A DNA stretch of 64,000 nt, taken from assembly GCF_003590945.1 (NCBI RefSeq), contig NZ_QYUK01000016.1, forward strand, positions 124,001 through 188,000, given 5' to 3'. The translations under genes were made by a program, and so were the position numbers. Each line of letters begins with the position of its first letter. The stretch's first letter is position 1. Source of the stretch: Oleomonas cavernae. GTDB lineage: Bacteria > Pseudomonadota > Alphaproteobacteria > Zavarziniales > Zavarziniaceae. Shown in pieces: positions 9,020-21,248 of the stretch. The notes under the pieces were generated by a model. It was given only the letters and a program-made list of their open reading frames with translations. It was not told the origin of the DNA and searched no databases.

Positions 9020-11049
9020 CCAGGACCAGCCAGGCCCCCACCCAGGCGGCGGCAGCCGCGGCCGCCACCCTGCCGCAAATGGCCAATGCCTTGCGCGTGC
9101 TGGCCATGGATGCGGTCGAGAAGGCCAAATCCGGCCACCCCGGCATGCCCATGGGCATGGCCGATGTCGCCACCGTTCTGTTTCAGCGCTTCCTCAACTT
9201 CGATCCCGACGCGCCCGACTGGGCCGACCGCGACCGCTTCGTGCTGTCGGCCGGCCACGGCTCGATGCTGCTCTACGGCCTGCTGCACCTGACCGGTTAC
9301 CCCGGCATGACGGCGGCCGAACTCGCCCGCTTCCGCCAATGGGACGCGCTGACGCCGGGTCATCCCGAGTACGGCCACACGCCGGGCGTCGAAACCACCA
9401 CGGGGCCGCTGGGGGCCGGCATCGCCACCGCCGTCGGCATGGCGCTGGCCGAGGCGATGGCCGCCGCACGCTTCGGGACCGATCTGGTCGATCACCATAC
9501 CTATGTCATCGCCGGCGACGGCTGCCTGATGGAGGGCATCAGCCACGAGGCGATCTCGCTGGCCGGCCACCTGCGGCTGGGCAAGCTGATCGTGCTGTTC
9601 GACGACAACGGCATTTCGATCGACGGCTCGGTTTCGCTGTCCTGTTCGGACGACCAGCTCGGCCGCTTCGCCGCCAGCGGCTGGACGGTACAGCGCATCG
9701 ACGGCCACGATTTCGAAGCGATCGAGGCCGCGATCGAAATCGCCCGCGCCGCCGACCGGCCCTCGCTCATCGCCTGCCGCACGGTCATCGGGCGCGGCGC
9801 GCCCACCAAGGCCGGCAGTGCCGGAACCCATGGCGCCCCCCTGGGCGAGGCGGAAGTCGCCGCGACCCGCGCCGCGCTGGATTGGACGGCACCGCCCTTC
9901 ACCGTGCCGCAAGCCATTCGCGACGCCTGGGCCCTGGCGGCCCAGCGCGGCAAGGCCGCCCACCGGGCCTGGCGCCAGCGCCTGGCCGCGGCGGCCCCCG
10001 CCCAGCACACCGCCTTCCTGGCAAGCCAGGCCGGCGACCTGCCCGAGACGGCAAGGCAGGCCTTGGCGGAGATCCGGCGGGATTTCCTGTCCAGGCGCCC
10101 CACCCTGGCGAGCCGGCAGGCATCGCAGCAGGTGCTGATCCAGCTCCTCCCGGCGATGCCGACCCTGGTCGGCGGCTCGGCCGACCTCACCCATTCGAAC
10201 CTGACCATGGGCAAGGACCAGGCACCCGTCGCCGCCGGCAACTTTGCCGGTTCCTACATCCATTTCGGCATCCGCGAACACGCCATGGTCTCGGCCCTCA
10301 ACGGTCTCGCCCTGCACGGCGGCTTCGTGCCCTATGGCGGGACGTTCCTGGTCTTCTCCGACTATTGCCGCCCGGCTATCCGGCTGGCCGCCCTGATGGG
10401 CCTGCGCATCGTCCTGGTCATGACCCATGACTCGATCGGCTTGGGCGAGGATGGCCCGACCCATCAGCCGGTCGAACACCTGGCCAGCCTGCGCGCCATG
10501 CCCAACCTGCTGGTCTTCCGCCCGGCCGATGCGGTCGAGACGCTGGAGGCCTGGGCCTTGGCCCTGGAGCAGCGCCGGCGGCCGTCGGTGCTGTGCCTCA
10601 GCCGCCAGGGCCTGGCCGCCCTGCCCCGGCAGGACGAGAACCGGGCCGCCACCGGCCTGTCGGCCCTGGGGGCCTATGTCGTGCGCGAGACGGCCGGGCC
10701 GCGCGATGTCACCTTGATCGCAACGGGTTCCGAGGTGGGCGTTGCCCTGGCGGCAGCCCGCCTGCTGGAAGCCGAAGGTCACCACGCGGCGGTGGTGTCG
10801 GCGCCCTGTTTTGAATTGTTCCGGGAACAGCCGGAAGCCTATCGCCGCAGCGTCCTGGGGACGGCCCCGCGCATCGGCATCGAGGCTGCGGTCGAGGGTG
10901 ACTGGGCCCGCTGGCTGGGCGATGGCGGCACCTTCATCGGCATGACCGGCTTTGGCGCCTCGGCTCCGATCGATGCGCTGTACCGCGAATTCGGCATCAC
11001 TGCCGAGGCCGTGGCCGCGGCGGCCCGCCGCCTGATCCAGCAGCCGTGA
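9016..11049 (+). CDS. cbbT: Transketolase
   Basis: A 677-residue transketolase for the sugar rearrangements of RuBP regeneration. Thiamine diphosphate binding is shown by [13 protein letters not shown] with a downstream DDNGISIDG (about residues 165-205). The pyrimidine domain contains [20 protein letters not shown] near 415-434, and [15 protein letters not shown] follows. Start overlaps the cbbP stop. The gene belongs to the cbb operon and is probably the cbb isozyme; a housekeeping copy elsewhere cannot be excluded. Confidence 0.95.
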   Translation: MTRTSQAPTQAAAAAAATLPQMANALRVLAMDAVEKAKSGHPGMPMGMADVATVLFQRFLNFDPDAPDWADRDRFVLSAGHGSMLLYGLLHLTGYPGMTAAELARFRQWDALTPGHPEYGHTPGVETTTGPLGAGIATAVGMALAEAMAAARFGTDLVDHHTYVIAGDGCLMEGISHEAISLAGHLRLGKLIVLFDDNGISIDGSVSLSCSDDQLGRFAASGWTVQRIDGHDFEAIEAAIEIARAADRPSLIACRTVIGRGAPTKAGSAGTHGAPLGEAEVAATRAALDWTAPPFTVPQAIRDAWALAAQRGKAAHRAWRQRLAAAAPAQHTAFLASQAGDLPETARQALAEIRRDFLSRRPTLASRQASQQVLIQLLPAMPTLVGGSADLTHSNLTMGKDQAPVAAGNFAGSYIHFGIREHAMVSALNGLALHGGFVPYGGTFLVFSDYCRPAIRLAALMGLRIVLVMTHDSIGLGEDGPTHQPVEHLASLRAMPNLLVFRPADAVETLEAWALALEQRRRPSVLCLSRQGLAALPRQDENRAATGLSALGAYVVRETAGPRDVTLIATGSEVGVALAAARLLEAEGHHAAVVSAPCFELFREQPEAYRRSVLGTAPRIGIEAAVEGDWARWLGDGGTFIGMTGFGASAPIDALYREFGITAEAVAAAARRLIQQP

Positions 11050-11063
11050 CGGGGCGCGCGACC

Positions 11064-12314
11064 ATGACGCTTCACACCCCCGCCATCGCACCAGCCGCCC
11101 GTGCCCGCCGGTTTCCCGGCATCGACGACCTGGGCGACCTCGCCGGCCGCCGGGTCCTGCTGCGGGCCGACCTCAACGTTCCCGTCAGGAACGGCAAGGT
11201 TACCGATGCCACCCGTCTCGATGCCATCACCCCCAGCATCCGGGCGCTGAACGCCAAGGGCGCGCGGGTGGTGGTCCTGTCCCACTTCGGCCGGCCCAGC
11301 GGCCGCGACCAGGGCCTTTCCCTGCTGCCGGTGGCCAGCGCGTTGGAAACCGTCCTGGAGCGTCCCGTGGGCTTCGCCGGCGACTGCATCGGCAGCGATG
11401 CCGCCGAGGCGGTTGTTGCCCTCGCGCCGGGGGATGTCCTGGTCCTGGAGAACACCCGCTTCCATCCGGGCGAGGAACGCAACGACCCGGCCTTTGTCCG
11501 GGCGCTCGCCGCGCTGGGCGATGCCTATGTGAACGATGCCTTCTCCTGCGCCCATCGCGCTCACGCCTCGACTGTCGGCCTGGCCGGCCTGCTGCCCTGC
11601 GCCGCGGGCCTTGCCATGAAGGCGGAACTCGACGCGCTGGAGGCGGCGCTGGGCGCCCCGCAGCGCCCGGTCGTGGCCGTCATCGGCGGGGCCAAGGTTT
11701 CCAGCAAGCTGGATGTCCTGGGCAACCTGGTGGGCAAGGTCGATGTCCTGGTGATCGGCGGCGGGATGGCCAACACCTTCCTGCACGCCCAGGGCAAGGC
11801 CATCGGCAAAAGCCTGGCCGAGCGTGACCTGGCCGATGTCGCGCGCGAAATCCTAGCCAGGGCGCCGGCCGCGGGGACGCGCATCGTGCTGCCCGTCGAC
11901 GCCGTCGCCGCCTGGAAATTCGAGGCCCTGGCCGACCATCGGGTGGTCGATATCGACGACGTGCCCGCCGACGCCATGCTGCTCGACGTCGGCCCGAAAT
12001 CGGTGGCCGCCATCGCCGGCCTGCTGGCGGCCGCCCGGACCGTGGTCTGGAACGGGCCGCTGGGCGCTTTTGAACTCGAACCCTTCGACCGGGGCACCAT
12101 CGCTGCCGCCCGCGAAGTTGCGCGACTGACACAGGCCGGGGCTCTGCTGTCGGTGGCGGGCGGCGGCGATACCGTGGCCGCGCTGAACCACGCCCGGGCC
12201 GCCCACGCGTTTTCCTTCTGTTCGACGGCGGGCGGTGCCTTCCTCGAATGGCTGGAGGGCAAGGCCCTGCCGGGCATCGAAGCCCTGATGTCCCCCGATC
12301 ACCAAGGAGCATGA
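11064..12314 (+). CDS. pgk: Phosphoglycerate kinase
   Basis: About 416 residues, normal for [14 protein letters not shown] near the N-terminus, SHFGRPSG, the [10 protein letters not shown] segment and the nucleotide site [12 protein letters not shown] near the C-terminus. It converts 3-phosphoglycerate, the RuBisCO product, to 1,3-bisphosphoglycerate. ATG at 11064 is preferred, but GTG at 11046 would overlap the cbbT stop and add six residues. A glyceraldehyde-3-phosphate dehydrogenase gene is not in this operon. cbbA follows after 3 nt. Confidence 0.93.
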   Translation: MTLHTPAIAPAARARRFPGIDDLGDLAGRRVLLRADLNVPVRNGKVTDATRLDAITPSIRALNAKGARVVVLSHFGRPSGRDQGLSLLPVASALETVLERPVGFAGDCIGSDAAEAVVALAPGDVLVLENTRFHPGEERNDPAFVRALAALGDAYVNDAFSCAHRAHASTVGLAGLLPCAAGLAMKAELDALEAALGAPQRPVVAVIGGAKVSSKLDVLGNLVGKVDVLVIGGGMANTFLHAQGKAIGKSLAERDLADVAREILARAPAAGTRIVLPVDAVAAWKFEALADHRVVDIDDVPADAMLLDVGPKSVAAIAGLLAAARTVVWNGPLGAFELEPFDRGTIAAAREVARLTQAGALLSVAGGGDTVAALNHARAAHAFSFCSTAGGAFLEWLEGKALPGIEALMSPDHQGA

Positions 12315-12317
12315 GCC

Positions 12318-13397
12318 ATGGCCCGTATCACCCTGCGGCAACTGCTGGATCACGCCGCCGAATTCAGCTACGGCGTGCCGGCCTTCAACATCAACAATAT
12401 GGAGCAATTGCTGGCGATCATGGCGGCGGCCCAATCGGTCGATGCCCCGGTGATCGTCCAGGCCTCGCGCGGCGCCCGCTCCTATGCCGGCGACATCATG
12501 CTGGCCAAGATGGTCGAGGCGGCCGAGGCGATGTATCCCGGCATCCCGATCTGCCTGCATCAGGACCACGGCAATGACGAGGCGACCTGCTTCTCGGCCG
12601 TGCAGATGGGCTTTACCAGCGTGATGATGGACGGCTCGCTGGAGGCCGACGCCAAGACGCCGGCCAGCTACGACTACAACGTCGCGGTAACCGCACGGGT
12701 GACGAGCCTCGCGCACAAGCTGGGGGTCTCGGTCGAGGGCGAGCTGGGCGTGCTGGGCAGCCTGGAGACCGGCAAGGGCGAGGCCGAGGACGGCCACGGC
12801 ACCGATGCGACCTTGAGCCACGACCAGCTCCTGACCGATCCCGACCAGGCGGTGGCCTTCGTCGAGGCGACCGGGGTCGATGCCCTGGCCATCGCCATGG
12901 GCACGTCGCACGGCGCCTACAAGTTCTCGCGCCAGCCCGACGGCGAGATCCTGGCCATGTCGGTGGTCCAGGCGATCAACGCCCGCCTGCCCGACCTGCA
13001 CCTGGTCATGCACGGCTCGTCCAGCGTGCCGGAAGACCTGCAGGCGCTGTTCAACCGCTATGGCGGCAAGATGCCGGCGACCTGGGGCGTGCCGATCGAA
13101 GAGATCCAGCGCGGCATCCAATACGGCGTGCGCAAGGTCAATATCGATACCGACTGCCGGCTCGCCATGGCGGTGGAATTCCGCCGGGTGGCGACGCAGA
13201 ACCCGGCGGAATTCGACCCGCGCAAATTCCTGAAACCCTCGATGGATGCACTGAGCGCCCTGTGCCGTAACCGCTTCGAGGCTTTCGGCACCGCCGGCCG
13301 GGCCAGCCGGATCAAGCCCCTGCCCCTGGCCGCCATGGCGCGCCGCTACCAAAGCGGCAGCCTGGTTCCCCGCAGCATCCTGCCCGTCGCGGTTTGA
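12318..13397 (+). CDS. cbbA: Fructose-bisphosphate aldolase class II, CbbA type
   Basis: A 359-residue zinc-dependent class II aldolase condensing triose phosphates to fructose bisphosphate and sedoheptulose bisphosphate. Zinc and catalytic motifs are visible: LHQDHGND around residue 80, [18 protein letters not shown] near residue 197 and MHGSSSVP near 233. ATG at 12318 has AAGGAGC upstream. Tightly spaced between pgk and cbbL within the operon. Confidence 0.95.
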   Translation: MARITLRQLLDHAAEFSYGVPAFNINNMEQLLAIMAAAQSVDAPVIVQASRGARSYAGDIMLAKMVEAAEAMYPGIPICLHQDHGNDEATCFSAVQMGFTSVMMDGSLEADAKTPASYDYNVAVTARVTSLAHKLGVSVEGELGVLGSLETGKGEAEDGHGTDATLSHDQLLTDPDQAVAFVEATGVDALAIAMGTSHGAYKFSRQPDGEILAMSVVQAINARLPDLHLVMHGSSSVPEDLQALFNRYGGKMPATWGVPIEEIQRGIQYGVRKVNIDTDCRLAMAVEFRRVATQNPAEFDPRKFLKPSMDALSALCRNRFEAFGTAGRASRIKPLPLAAMARRYQSGSLVPRSILPVAV

Positions 13398-14864
<1,467 letters not shown>

Positions 14865-14878
14865 GGGGAGACACCACA

Positions 14879-15283
14879 ATGCGCATCACCCAAGGCTGCT
14901 TCTCCTTCCTGCCCGACCTGAGCGACGCCCAGATCCGCTCGCAGGTCCAGTACTGCATCGACCAGGGCTACGCCGTCGGCCTGGAGTTCACCGACGAGCC
15001 CCATCCCCGCAACACCTATTGGGAAATGTGGGGCCAGCCGATGTTCGACATCCGCGATGCCGCGGGGGTCATGCTGGAACTGGAGAGCTGCCGCAAGGCC
15101 TACGGTGACCGTTACATCCGCCTGACCGGCTTCGATGCCAGCCACGGCTGGGAATCGGTGCGGATCTCGTTCATCGTGAACCGGCCGGAAGTGGAAACCG
15201 GCTTCCACCTCGAACGCCGGGAGGAAGGCGGGCGCCGCATCGCCTATGCCACCGTGCCCGACAAGCGGCCAGGTGCCTCGTGA
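14879..15283 (+). CDS. cbbS: RuBisCO small subunit
   Basis: A 134-residue small subunit with the family N-terminus [16 protein letters not shown], followed by [20 protein letters not shown] and the [14 protein letters not shown] segment. The C-terminal extension is of the red-type kind, which forms a beta-barrel in the holoenzyme. The start is ATG at 14879, after AAGGGGAGAC; the longer upstream reading runs through cbbL in another frame. The stop overlaps the cbbX GTG start. Confidence 0.96.
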   Translation: MRITQGCFSFLPDLSDAQIRSQVQYCIDQGYAVGLEFTDEPHPRNTYWEMWGQPMFDIRDAAGVMLELESCRKAYGDRYIRLTGFDASHGWESVRISFIVNRPEVETGFHLERREEGGRRIAYATVPDKRPGAS

Positions 15284-16182
15284 CCACAACGATCGAGGCC
15301 ACGATCGACCTGGCGGCCGAACTCGACGCCTCGGGCGCCCGCGAGGTGCTCGAGACGCTCGACGCCGAGTTGATCGGCCTCGAGCCGGTGAAACTGCGCA
15401 TCCGCCAGATCGCCGCCCTGCTGGTGGTCGAGCGGGTGCGCAAGCGCCTGGGCCTGGCGGCCGAGCCGCCCTCCTTGCACATGTCCTTCACCGGCAACCC
15501 CGGCACCGGCAAGACCACGGTGGCCATGCGCATGGCCGATATCCTGCACAAGCTGGGCTTCGTGCGCAAAGGCCACCTGGTCTCGGTGACGCGCGACGAC
15601 CTGGTCGGCCAGTACATCGGCCACACCGCGCCCAAGACCAAGGAAGTGCTGAAGCGGGCCATGGGCGGCGTGCTGTTCATCGACGAGGCCTACTACCTCT
15701 ACCGGCCCGAGAACGAGCGCGACTACGGCCAGGAATCGATCGAGATCCTGCTCCAGGTCATGGAGAACAAGCGCGAGGACCTGGTGGTGATCCTGGCTGG
15801 TTACGCCGACCGCATGGACCGGTTCTTTGCCAGCAATCCGGGCTTCCGCTCGCGCATCGCCCACCATGTCGATTTCCCCGACTATGGCGACCAGCAATTG
15901 ATGTCGATCGCCGAGTTGACGCTGGCCAAGCAGAACTATCGCCTGAGCGAGGGCGCCAAGGCCGCCCTGGCGCGCTACATTGCCCTGCGCCGCGCCCAGC
16001 CGCATTTCGCCAACGCCCGCTCGCTGCGCAATGCCCTCGATCGCGCGCGCCTGCGCCAGGCCACCCGCCTGTTCGCCCAGCAGCGCCGCGATCTCACCGC
16101 CACCGACCTGATGACCATTGAGGCCGAGGATATCCAGGCCAGCCGGGTCTTCCTTGCCAAGGCGGAGGGCCCCCATGGCTGA
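15280..16182 (+). CDS. cbbX: Red-type RuBisCO activase CbbX
   Basis: A 300-residue AAA+ protein: Walker [10 protein letters not shown] (about residues 73-81), pore-loop region [19 protein letters not shown] and Walker [12 protein letters not shown] (about residues 129-139). CbbX removes inhibitory sugar phosphates from red-type RuBisCO by pulling on the CbbL C-terminus. GTG at 15280 overlaps the cbbS stop by 4 nt (GTGA). Its stop overlaps the cbbE start. Confidence 0.95.
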   Translation: MTTTIEATIDLAAELDASGAREVLETLDAELIGLEPVKLRIRQIAALLVVERVRKRLGLAAEPPSLHMSFTGNPGTGKTTVAMRMADILHKLGFVRKGHLVSVTRDDLVGQYIGHTAPKTKEVLKRAMGGVLFIDEAYYLYRPENERDYGQESIEILLQVMENKREDLVVILAGYADRMDRFFASNPGFRSRIAHHVDFPDYGDQQLMSIAELTLAKQNYRLSEGAKAALARYIALRRAQPHFANARSLRNALDRARLRQATRLFAQQRRDLTATDLMTIEAEDIQASRVFLAKAEGPHG

Positions 16183-16852
16183 ATCGCTGGTCATTGCCCC
16201 CTCGATCCTGTCGGCCGATTTCGCCCGCTTAGGGGAAGAGGTCGCCGCGATGACGGCGGCCGGTGCCGACTGGATCCATGTCGACGTGATGGACGGGCAT
16301 TTCGTGCCCAACCTGACCTTCGGCCCGGACCTGGTGCGCTGCATGCGCCCCCACAGCAACCACCTGTTCGACGTCCACCTGATGGTCGCCCCGGTCGACC
16401 TGCACCTGGAGGCCTTTGCCAAGGCCGGCGCCGATCTCATCACCGTCCATGCCGAGGCCGGGCCGCACCTCGACCGGACGTTGCAGGCCATTCGCGGCCT
16501 GGACCGCAAGGCCGGCGTGGCGCTGTGCCCCGCCACCCCGGCCGAGGCGGTGGCCCATGTCCTGGACCGGGTCGATCTGGTGCTGGTCATGACCGTCAAC
16601 CCCGGCTTCGGCGGCCAGCGCTTCATCGCCGCGCAACTGGCCAAGATACGCCAGTTGCGGGCCATGATCGGCGACCGGCCGATCCGCCTCGAGGTCGATG
16701 GCGGCGTCAACAACGAGACCGCCGCCGCCGTGGTCCAGGCCGGTGCCGATACCCTGGTCGCCGGCTCGGCCCTGTTCCGCGGCACGGCCCAGGCCTATCA
16801 GCAGAACATCCAGGCGCTTCGCCAGGCTGCCGAACAGCCGTCGCATCCTTAG
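16175..16852 (+). CDS. cbbE: Ribulose-phosphate 3-epimerase
   Basis: A 225-residue TIM-barrel epimerase interconverting xylulose and ribulose 5-phosphate. [16 protein letters not shown], the metal-site motif [12 protein letters not shown], the DVHLMV strand, [10 protein letters not shown] and DGGVN are all present. ATG at 16175 overlaps the cbbX stop by 8 nt, so this is the last enzyme gene of the cbb operon. Confidence 0.95.
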   Translation: MAESLVIAPSILSADFARLGEEVAAMTAAGADWIHVDVMDGHFVPNLTFGPDLVRCMRPHSNHLFDVHLMVAPVDLHLEAFAKAGADLITVHAEAGPHLDRTLQAIRGLDRKAGVALCPATPAEAVAHVLDRVDLVLVMTVNPGFGGQRFIAAQLAKIRQLRAMIGDRPIRLEVDGGVNNETAAAVVQAGADTLVAGSALFRGTAQAYQQNIQALRQAAEQPSHP

Positions 16853-16912
16853 ACTTGCCCATGGGCGGGGTGTGCTATCGTCGCGGCAGCCCCGTCGCAA
16901 GGAGAGTCGAAA

Positions 16913-17734
16913 ATGACCGCCACGGCCGAGGGACGCGCCTATCGCCGTCTCCTCATCACCGTCCTTGCCATCGCCCTGTACGCGCCGGCCTCGCCCGGCC
17001 GGGCCCAGGACATGATGCGCCATCTCGACCTGACCTCGCCGGCGATGACGCAGGCGGAAATGACGCGCGCCGACGTCGAACGCCTGCTGGCCGCCGCCGG
17101 CCCCGCCGGGGCCGATCTGTCAGGCCGGCGGCTGTCGGGCCTCGACCTGTCGGGCCTGGATTTCACCAACGCCAATCTGCGTACCGCCATCCTGAACGGC
17201 ACCAGGCTGGTCGGGGCCAACATGGCGGGGGCCGTGCTGGACCAGGCCTGGGCGCTGAAGGCCGATTTCTCGCGGGCCGATCTGCGAGGCGCCAGCCTGT
17301 TCGGCAGCCAGGCGATCGGCGCCGTGTTCGACGGTGCCGACCTCTCCGGTGCCAGGGTCGCCGGCGACCTGTCCGGTGCCAGCCTGCGCGGCACGATCCT
17401 GCAGGGCGCCAGGCTGGGTGCCGACATGCGCAACCAGTCCATGGGCCTGATGCGCGCCGTCCTGAAATCCGCCGACCTCGAAGCGGCGAACCTGTCGGGC
17501 GCTGACCTGTCCCGGGTCGATCTGGAATTCGCCGATCTGCGCGGGGCCGATCTGCGCCGGGCCGATCTTCACGGCGCCATGCTCGGCGGCGCCGACCTGA
17601 CCGGCGCCATGGTGGCAGGTGCCGATTTCCATGACGCCGATGTAACGTCGACGAAGCTCCGCGGCCTGGTCGGCCTCGACCAGGCGGTCGGCATCGATCA
17701 GGCGCGCAACCTCGACCGCGCCTTCCGCGACTGA
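16913..17734 (+). CDS. Exported pentapeptide-repeat protein
   Basis: A 273-residue protein with a signal peptide (about 30 residues, ending GRAQ). From about residue 65 it consists of repeats of the A(D/N)LxG type, with an interrupted middle part and a regular run of ADLxxADL near 185-235. It should fold as a right-handed quadrilateral beta-helix in the periplasm. ATG at 16913 follows AAGGAGA. It lies 60 nt downstream of cbbE and may be read from the cbb operon. Function unknown; periplasmic location makes a direct role in carbon fixation unlikely and a role with the neighbouring periplasmic methanol system more plausible. Confidence 0.8.
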   Translation: MTATAEGRAYRRLLITVLAIALYAPASPGRAQDMMRHLDLTSPAMTQAEMTRADVERLLAAAGPAGADLSGRRLSGLDLSGLDFTNANLRTAILNGTRLVGANMAGAVLDQAWALKADFSRADLRGASLFGSQAIGAVFDGADLSGARVAGDLSGASLRGTILQGARLGADMRNQSMGLMRAVLKSADLEAANLSGADLSRVDLEFADLRGADLRRADLHGAMLGGADLTGAMVAGADFHDADVTSTKLRGLVGLDQAVGIDQARNLDRAFRD

Positions 17735-17741
17735 CCGGCGA

Positions 17742-17981
17742 TCAGTCCACGGTCGTCGCCTGCGCCCGCGCCCGCACGGGTCGGCAGATCGTTTTCAGGT
17801 AGGTCGTCTCGCCGATGCCCTGGCGCAGGGTGGTGCCGGCAATGGCTTCCTGCCAGCCCATGGTGCAATGCAATTCCGATGAGACAGTGGTCGACATGTA
17901 ATCGACCGCTGTCTTCTCGTCACAGGCCTCCGGTGATACCGGCTTGAGGCAAACCAACACAATCGCCACGAAGGACGCCAT
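17742..17981 (-). CDS. Small Cys-containing conserved hypothetical protein
   Basis: A 79-residue product with a hydrophobic N-terminus (FVAIVLVCL) and four cysteines (near residues 11, 20, 39 and 67). The start is well supported: AAGGAG lies 7 nt before ATG at 17981. No catalytic motif is seen. It is downstream of the cytochrome c at 18054-18440 on the same strand, 72 nt away, so co-transcription is likely. Function not known. Confidence 0.65.
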   Translation of the reverse strand: MASFVAIVLVCLKPVSPEACDEKTAVDYMSTTVSSELHCTMGWQEAIAGTTLRQGIGETTYLKTICRPVRARAQATTVD

Positions 17982-18053
17982 TGGGTACTCCTTAGCACAG
18001 CGGCCGTTCCGGCCGCCGGGCGCGGAACCCCAGTTAGTCGATGGGACGGTTGG

Positions 18054-18440
18054 TCATTGCGTCTTCTTACCGTCTGCGGTGAATGACTTAAGGTAGGCGA
18101 TGACGTTGACGATGTCTTCCGGTTTTGGCAGGCCGACAAAGGCCATTTTGTTGCCCGGCACCTTCAGTTTAGGATTCTTAAGATATTCTGAGAGTTGATC
18201 CTCGGTCCAGGTTAGACCCGAGTTCTTCATCGCTGCGGAATAATTAAACCCATCGACCGACGCAGATTTACGCCCGACCACTCCGTTCAATGTCGGACCG
18301 ACGCCATTTTTCGCGGTTTCGCCCAATTGGTGACATACCTTGCACTTGACGAATACTTTCTCCCCGAGGGCGGCGTCTTCGGCAAAGGCCGCCGAGGGGA
18401 CGATCACCAGTGCCAGCAGTGCTGCAAGTATAGGCCGCAT
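18054..18440 (-). CDS. Periplasmic class I c-type cytochrome
   Basis: A 128-residue cytochrome c with a signal peptide cleaved after AAFA (about residue 20), haem motif CKVCH near residue 33 and a probable Met axial ligand in [10 protein letters not shown]. It resembles the cytochrome at 1053-1421 throughout. GGGAGGT is 8 nt upstream of ATG at 18440. Base composition is lower in GC than its neighbours. Likely an electron carrier between XoxG-like cytochromes and the terminal oxidase, inferred from position. Confidence 0.88.
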   Translation of the reverse strand: MRPILAALLALVIVPSAAFAEDAALGEKVFVKCKVCHQLGETAKNGVGPTLNGVVGRKSASVDGFNYSAAMKNSGLTWTEDQLSEYLKNPKLKVPGNKMAFVGLPKPEDIVNVIAYLKSFTADGKKTQ

Positions 18441-18747
18441 TTTTTCTAACCTCCCGAGATTCTAACCATCGAATTAGCCAAAAGATTTCTTTCCCATCTT
18501 CCGGCTTCTGTGTTTGTGCTTGACCGACGACTGCCCATGGCGACAGCGCCCAAAAAAAGCAATAGACAGTATGAAGAATGCTGATCACACTCCCCGTCAA
18601 GAATAGATTAAAATAAATTTGCGCAAGGGAGCGCCGCGGAGTGTCGTCTCGCCGTCATCGGACCCCGCCATGCCGCTGCCGCCAAGGCCCCTGCGCAAGG
18701 TCGCGGGCCCTGCCGCGACGGATGGACGCATCCATGGCGAAGCGGGC

Positions 18748-19749
18748 ATGACCATGCAACGCGAAGCCGCGAAACCGACACGGCGCAGCCTCCTGCTGCT
18801 GGCGGGCGCCGCCTTGGCGATACCGCGCGCGCTGCACGCCGGCCAGCATCCGCCGCTGAACGTCGGCGTTCTCGAATTCGGCACCGTCGGCTGGGAAATC
18901 GAGACCATCCGCCGCCTCGGCCTGGACACGGCGGCCGGGGTGCAAGTTACCGCGACCAGGCTGGCCTCCAACGATGCCGCCCGGATCGCCTTCCTGGGCG
19001 GCGGCGTCGACGTCATCGTGACCGACCTGCTGTGGGCCGCGCGGATGCGGGCCGAAGGCCGCAACCTGGTCTTCCTGCCCTTCTCGGCCACGGAGGGCGC
19101 CTTGATGGTGCCGCCGGCCTCGGCCATTGCAGGCGTGGCCGATCTCGCGGCCAAGGCGGTGGGCGTCGCGGGCGGGGCGCTGGACAAGAACTGGCTGCTG
19201 CTGCAGGCCTATGCCCGCCGGAAGGCCGATCTCGATCTGGCCCGGGCGGCACGGCCGGCTTTCGGCGCGCCGCCCCTGCTGAGCCAGAAGCTCGAGGATG
19301 GCGAGTTGGACGCGGCCCTCCTCTACTGGAACTTCTGCGCCCGGCTCGAGGCGAAGGGCTACCGGCGGATCATCGGGGCCGACGAGATCACCCGGTCGTT
19401 CGGCATTGCCGGCCCTATCGCCTTCATCGGCTATGCCTTCGCCGAGCGCGTCGTCGCCGGCCGGCCGGACGCCATCCGCGCCTTTGCCGCCGCCTCGCGC
19501 CAAGCCAAGCAGGTGCTGGCGTCGCAGGACGAGGCCTGGACCGCCCTCCGCCCGCTGATGCAGGCTGACGACGAGGCAACCTACCAGACCCTGAAACGGC
19601 GCTTCGTCGAAGGCATCCCCGGGCGTGCCATCGGCGACGAGCAGGCCGACGCCGCCCAGCTCTATGCCCTCCTGGCCGAGCTGGGCGGCGAGAAGCTGGT
19701 GGGCGCGGCCAAGACCCTGCCCGACGGGCTGTACTGGACCGGGACATGA
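18748..19749 (+). CDS. NitT/TauT-type ABC transporter substrate-binding protein
   Basis: About 333 residues. The N-terminus TRRSLLLLAGAALA looks like a twin-arginine signal peptide. The mature part has the layout of SsuA/TauA-like binding proteins: NVGVLEFGTVGWE near the start, then GVDVIVTDLLWAARM. ATG at 18748 is chosen because it places the signal peptide correctly; a longer reading from 18619 adds a proline-rich segment. The stop overlaps the permease start (ATGA at 19746). With permease, ATPase and metallohydrolase it forms a four-gene set just before xoxF; a PQQ, lanthanide or methanol-related ligand is possible but unproven. Confidence 0.8.
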   Translation: MTMQREAAKPTRRSLLLLAGAALAIPRALHAGQHPPLNVGVLEFGTVGWEIETIRRLGLDTAAGVQVTATRLASNDAARIAFLGGGVDVIVTDLLWAARMRAEGRNLVFLPFSATEGALMVPPASAIAGVADLAAKAVGVAGGALDKNWLLLQAYARRKADLDLARAARPAFGAPPLLSQKLEDGELDAALLYWNFCARLEAKGYRRIIGADEITRSFGIAGPIAFIGYAFAERVVAGRPDAIRAFAAASRQAKQVLASQDEAWTALRPLMQADDEATYQTLKRRFVEGIPGRAIGDEQADAAQLYALLAELGGEKLVGAAKTLPDGLYWTGT

Positions 19750-20519
19750 GGCGGGACGGGCGCGTCAAGGTCGCCGGCATCGCCCTGCGCGGCCTGTCCC
19801 TGCTGTCCCTGCTGGTGCTTTGGCAGGTTGCCGCCGACCTTGCCGCAAGCCGGTCGTTGCCCTCACCCGGCGCCGTCTTCAGCTTCATGATCGAGGAGGC
19901 CCTGCACGGCGACCTGATGTCCAACCTGGGACTGACGCTGTGGCGCGTGGCCGCGTCCTTCACCATCGCCATGGCGATCGGCACCGCGGCGGGCATTGCC
20001 CTTGGCCTGTGGCAGCGCGTGAACGCGGTTTTCGACACCTGGCTGCTGGTCCTGCTGAACCTGCCGGCGCTGGTGATCGCCATCCTGTGCTACATCTGGC
20101 TGGGCCTGACCGAGGCGGCGGCGATCACCGCGGTGGCGCTGAACAAGATCCCCAACGTCATCGTCATCCTGCGCGAGGGCACCCGCTCCATCGATCGCGA
20201 GCTCGACGAGATGAGCCGGGCCTATCGCTTTTCGAGCGCAACCTGGTTGCGCCATGTCCTGATGCCCCAACTGACCCCCTACCTGGCCGCGGCTGCGCGC
20301 TCGGGCCTGGCGCTGGTGTGGAAGATCGTGCTGGTGGTCGAACTGCTGGGGCGTTCGGACGGGGTTGGTTACGCCATCTCGGTCCACTTCCAGCTCTTCG
20401 ACGTGCGCGGCGTGCTCGGCTATGCCCTGGCCTTCATCATCGTCATGCTGGCCGCCGAATTCGTCGTCCTCCAGCCCCTCGAGTCCCATGCCCGACGTTG
20501 GCGGCCCTCCCCTGCTTGA
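19746..20519 (+). CDS. NitT/TauT-type ABC transporter permease
   Basis: A 257-residue permease of the SsuC/TauC type with about six membrane segments. The EAA-like cytoplasmic loop is visible as RELDEMSRAYRFSSATWLRHVLMP (about residues 155-178). It starts in a 4 nt overlap with the binding protein, and its end overlaps the ATPase by 32 nt. It acts with the genes at 18748 and 20488 as an importer. Confidence 0.88.
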   Translation: MRRDGRVKVAGIALRGLSLLSLLVLWQVAADLAASRSLPSPGAVFSFMIEEALHGDLMSNLGLTLWRVAASFTIAMAIGTAAGIALGLWQRVNAVFDTWLLVLLNLPALVIAILCYIWLGLTEAAAITAVALNKIPNVIVILREGTRSIDRELDEMSRAYRFSSATWLRHVLMPQLTPYLAAAARSGLALVWKIVLVVELLGRSDGVGYAISVHFQLFDVRGVLGYALAFIIVMLAAEFVVLQPLESHARRWRPSPA

Positions 20520-21225
20520 GGCGCGGATCACGCGCAAGTGCTACCACGGGCCCGGCGGCACGGTGGAAGCGGTGGGGAACCTGTCCCTGACCATCGCCCC
20601 GGGCGAGTTCGTCTGCCTGATCGGCCCCTCGGGCTGCGGCAAGACGACCACCCTGCGCATCCTGCTGGGGCTCGACCGCGACTTCGAGGGCCAGGTGACG
20701 CCGGACCCCCGTGACCTGGCCATCGGCGTGGCCTTCCAGGAGCCGCGCCTGCTGCCCTGGCGCACGGTCGAGCAGAACATCCGCCTCGCCCTGCCGGCCG
20801 GCCGGCGGCAGCGCAATCTCGATCATCTGCTGGCGGATTTCGGGCTTGTCGCGTGGCGGGCCCGCTATCCCGGCGCCTTGTCGCTGGGCCTCGCCCGTCG
20901 GGTGTCGCTGGCCCGGGCCCTGGCCGACGATCCGCCGCTGCTGGTCCTGGACGAGCCCTTCGTCTCGCTCGACGACCGGGCGGCGGGCGAACTGCGCGCA
21001 TTGGTGCTCGCCGCCGCGCAAGACCACGGCATGAGCGTGCTGATGGTGACGCACAATATTCGCGAGGCGCTGTGGCTCGCCGATCGCCTGGTGCTGCTGA
21101 GCCCGCGCCCGGCCCATGTCCTGGGCGAGGTCGTGCTGGACGCGCCCAGGCTGGTCCGCACCGGGCCCTGGATCGAACAGCAGCACCACAAGCTTGCCGC
21201 AAGCTTTCAAACCGTCATGACGTGA
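20488..21225 (+). CDS. NitT/TauT-type ABC transporter ATP-binding protein
   Basis: A 245-residue ATPase with Walker A GPSGCGKTT, Q-loop FQEPRLLPW, a degenerate signature SLGLARRVSLARAL (LSLGL instead of LSGGQ), Walker B LLVLDEPF and H-loop VTHN. ATG at 20488 is inside the permease gene and gives the normal N-terminus; the longer reading lies in permease coding DNA. The altered signature is also seen in other specialised NitT-type systems, so it does not prove loss of activity. Confidence 0.85.
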   Translation: MPDVGGPPLLEARITRKCYHGPGGTVEAVGNLSLTIAPGEFVCLIGPSGCGKTTTLRILLGLDRDFEGQVTPDPRDLAIGVAFQEPRLLPWRTVEQNIRLALPAGRRQRNLDHLLADFGLVAWRARYPGALSLGLARRVSLARALADDPPLLVLDEPFVSLDDRAAGELRALVLAAAQDHGMSVLMVTHNIREALWLADRLVLLSPRPAHVLGEVVLDAPRLVRTGPWIEQQHHKLAASFQTVMT

Positions 21226-21248
21226 CCGCGCAAGGGAGGGAGGCGGGC

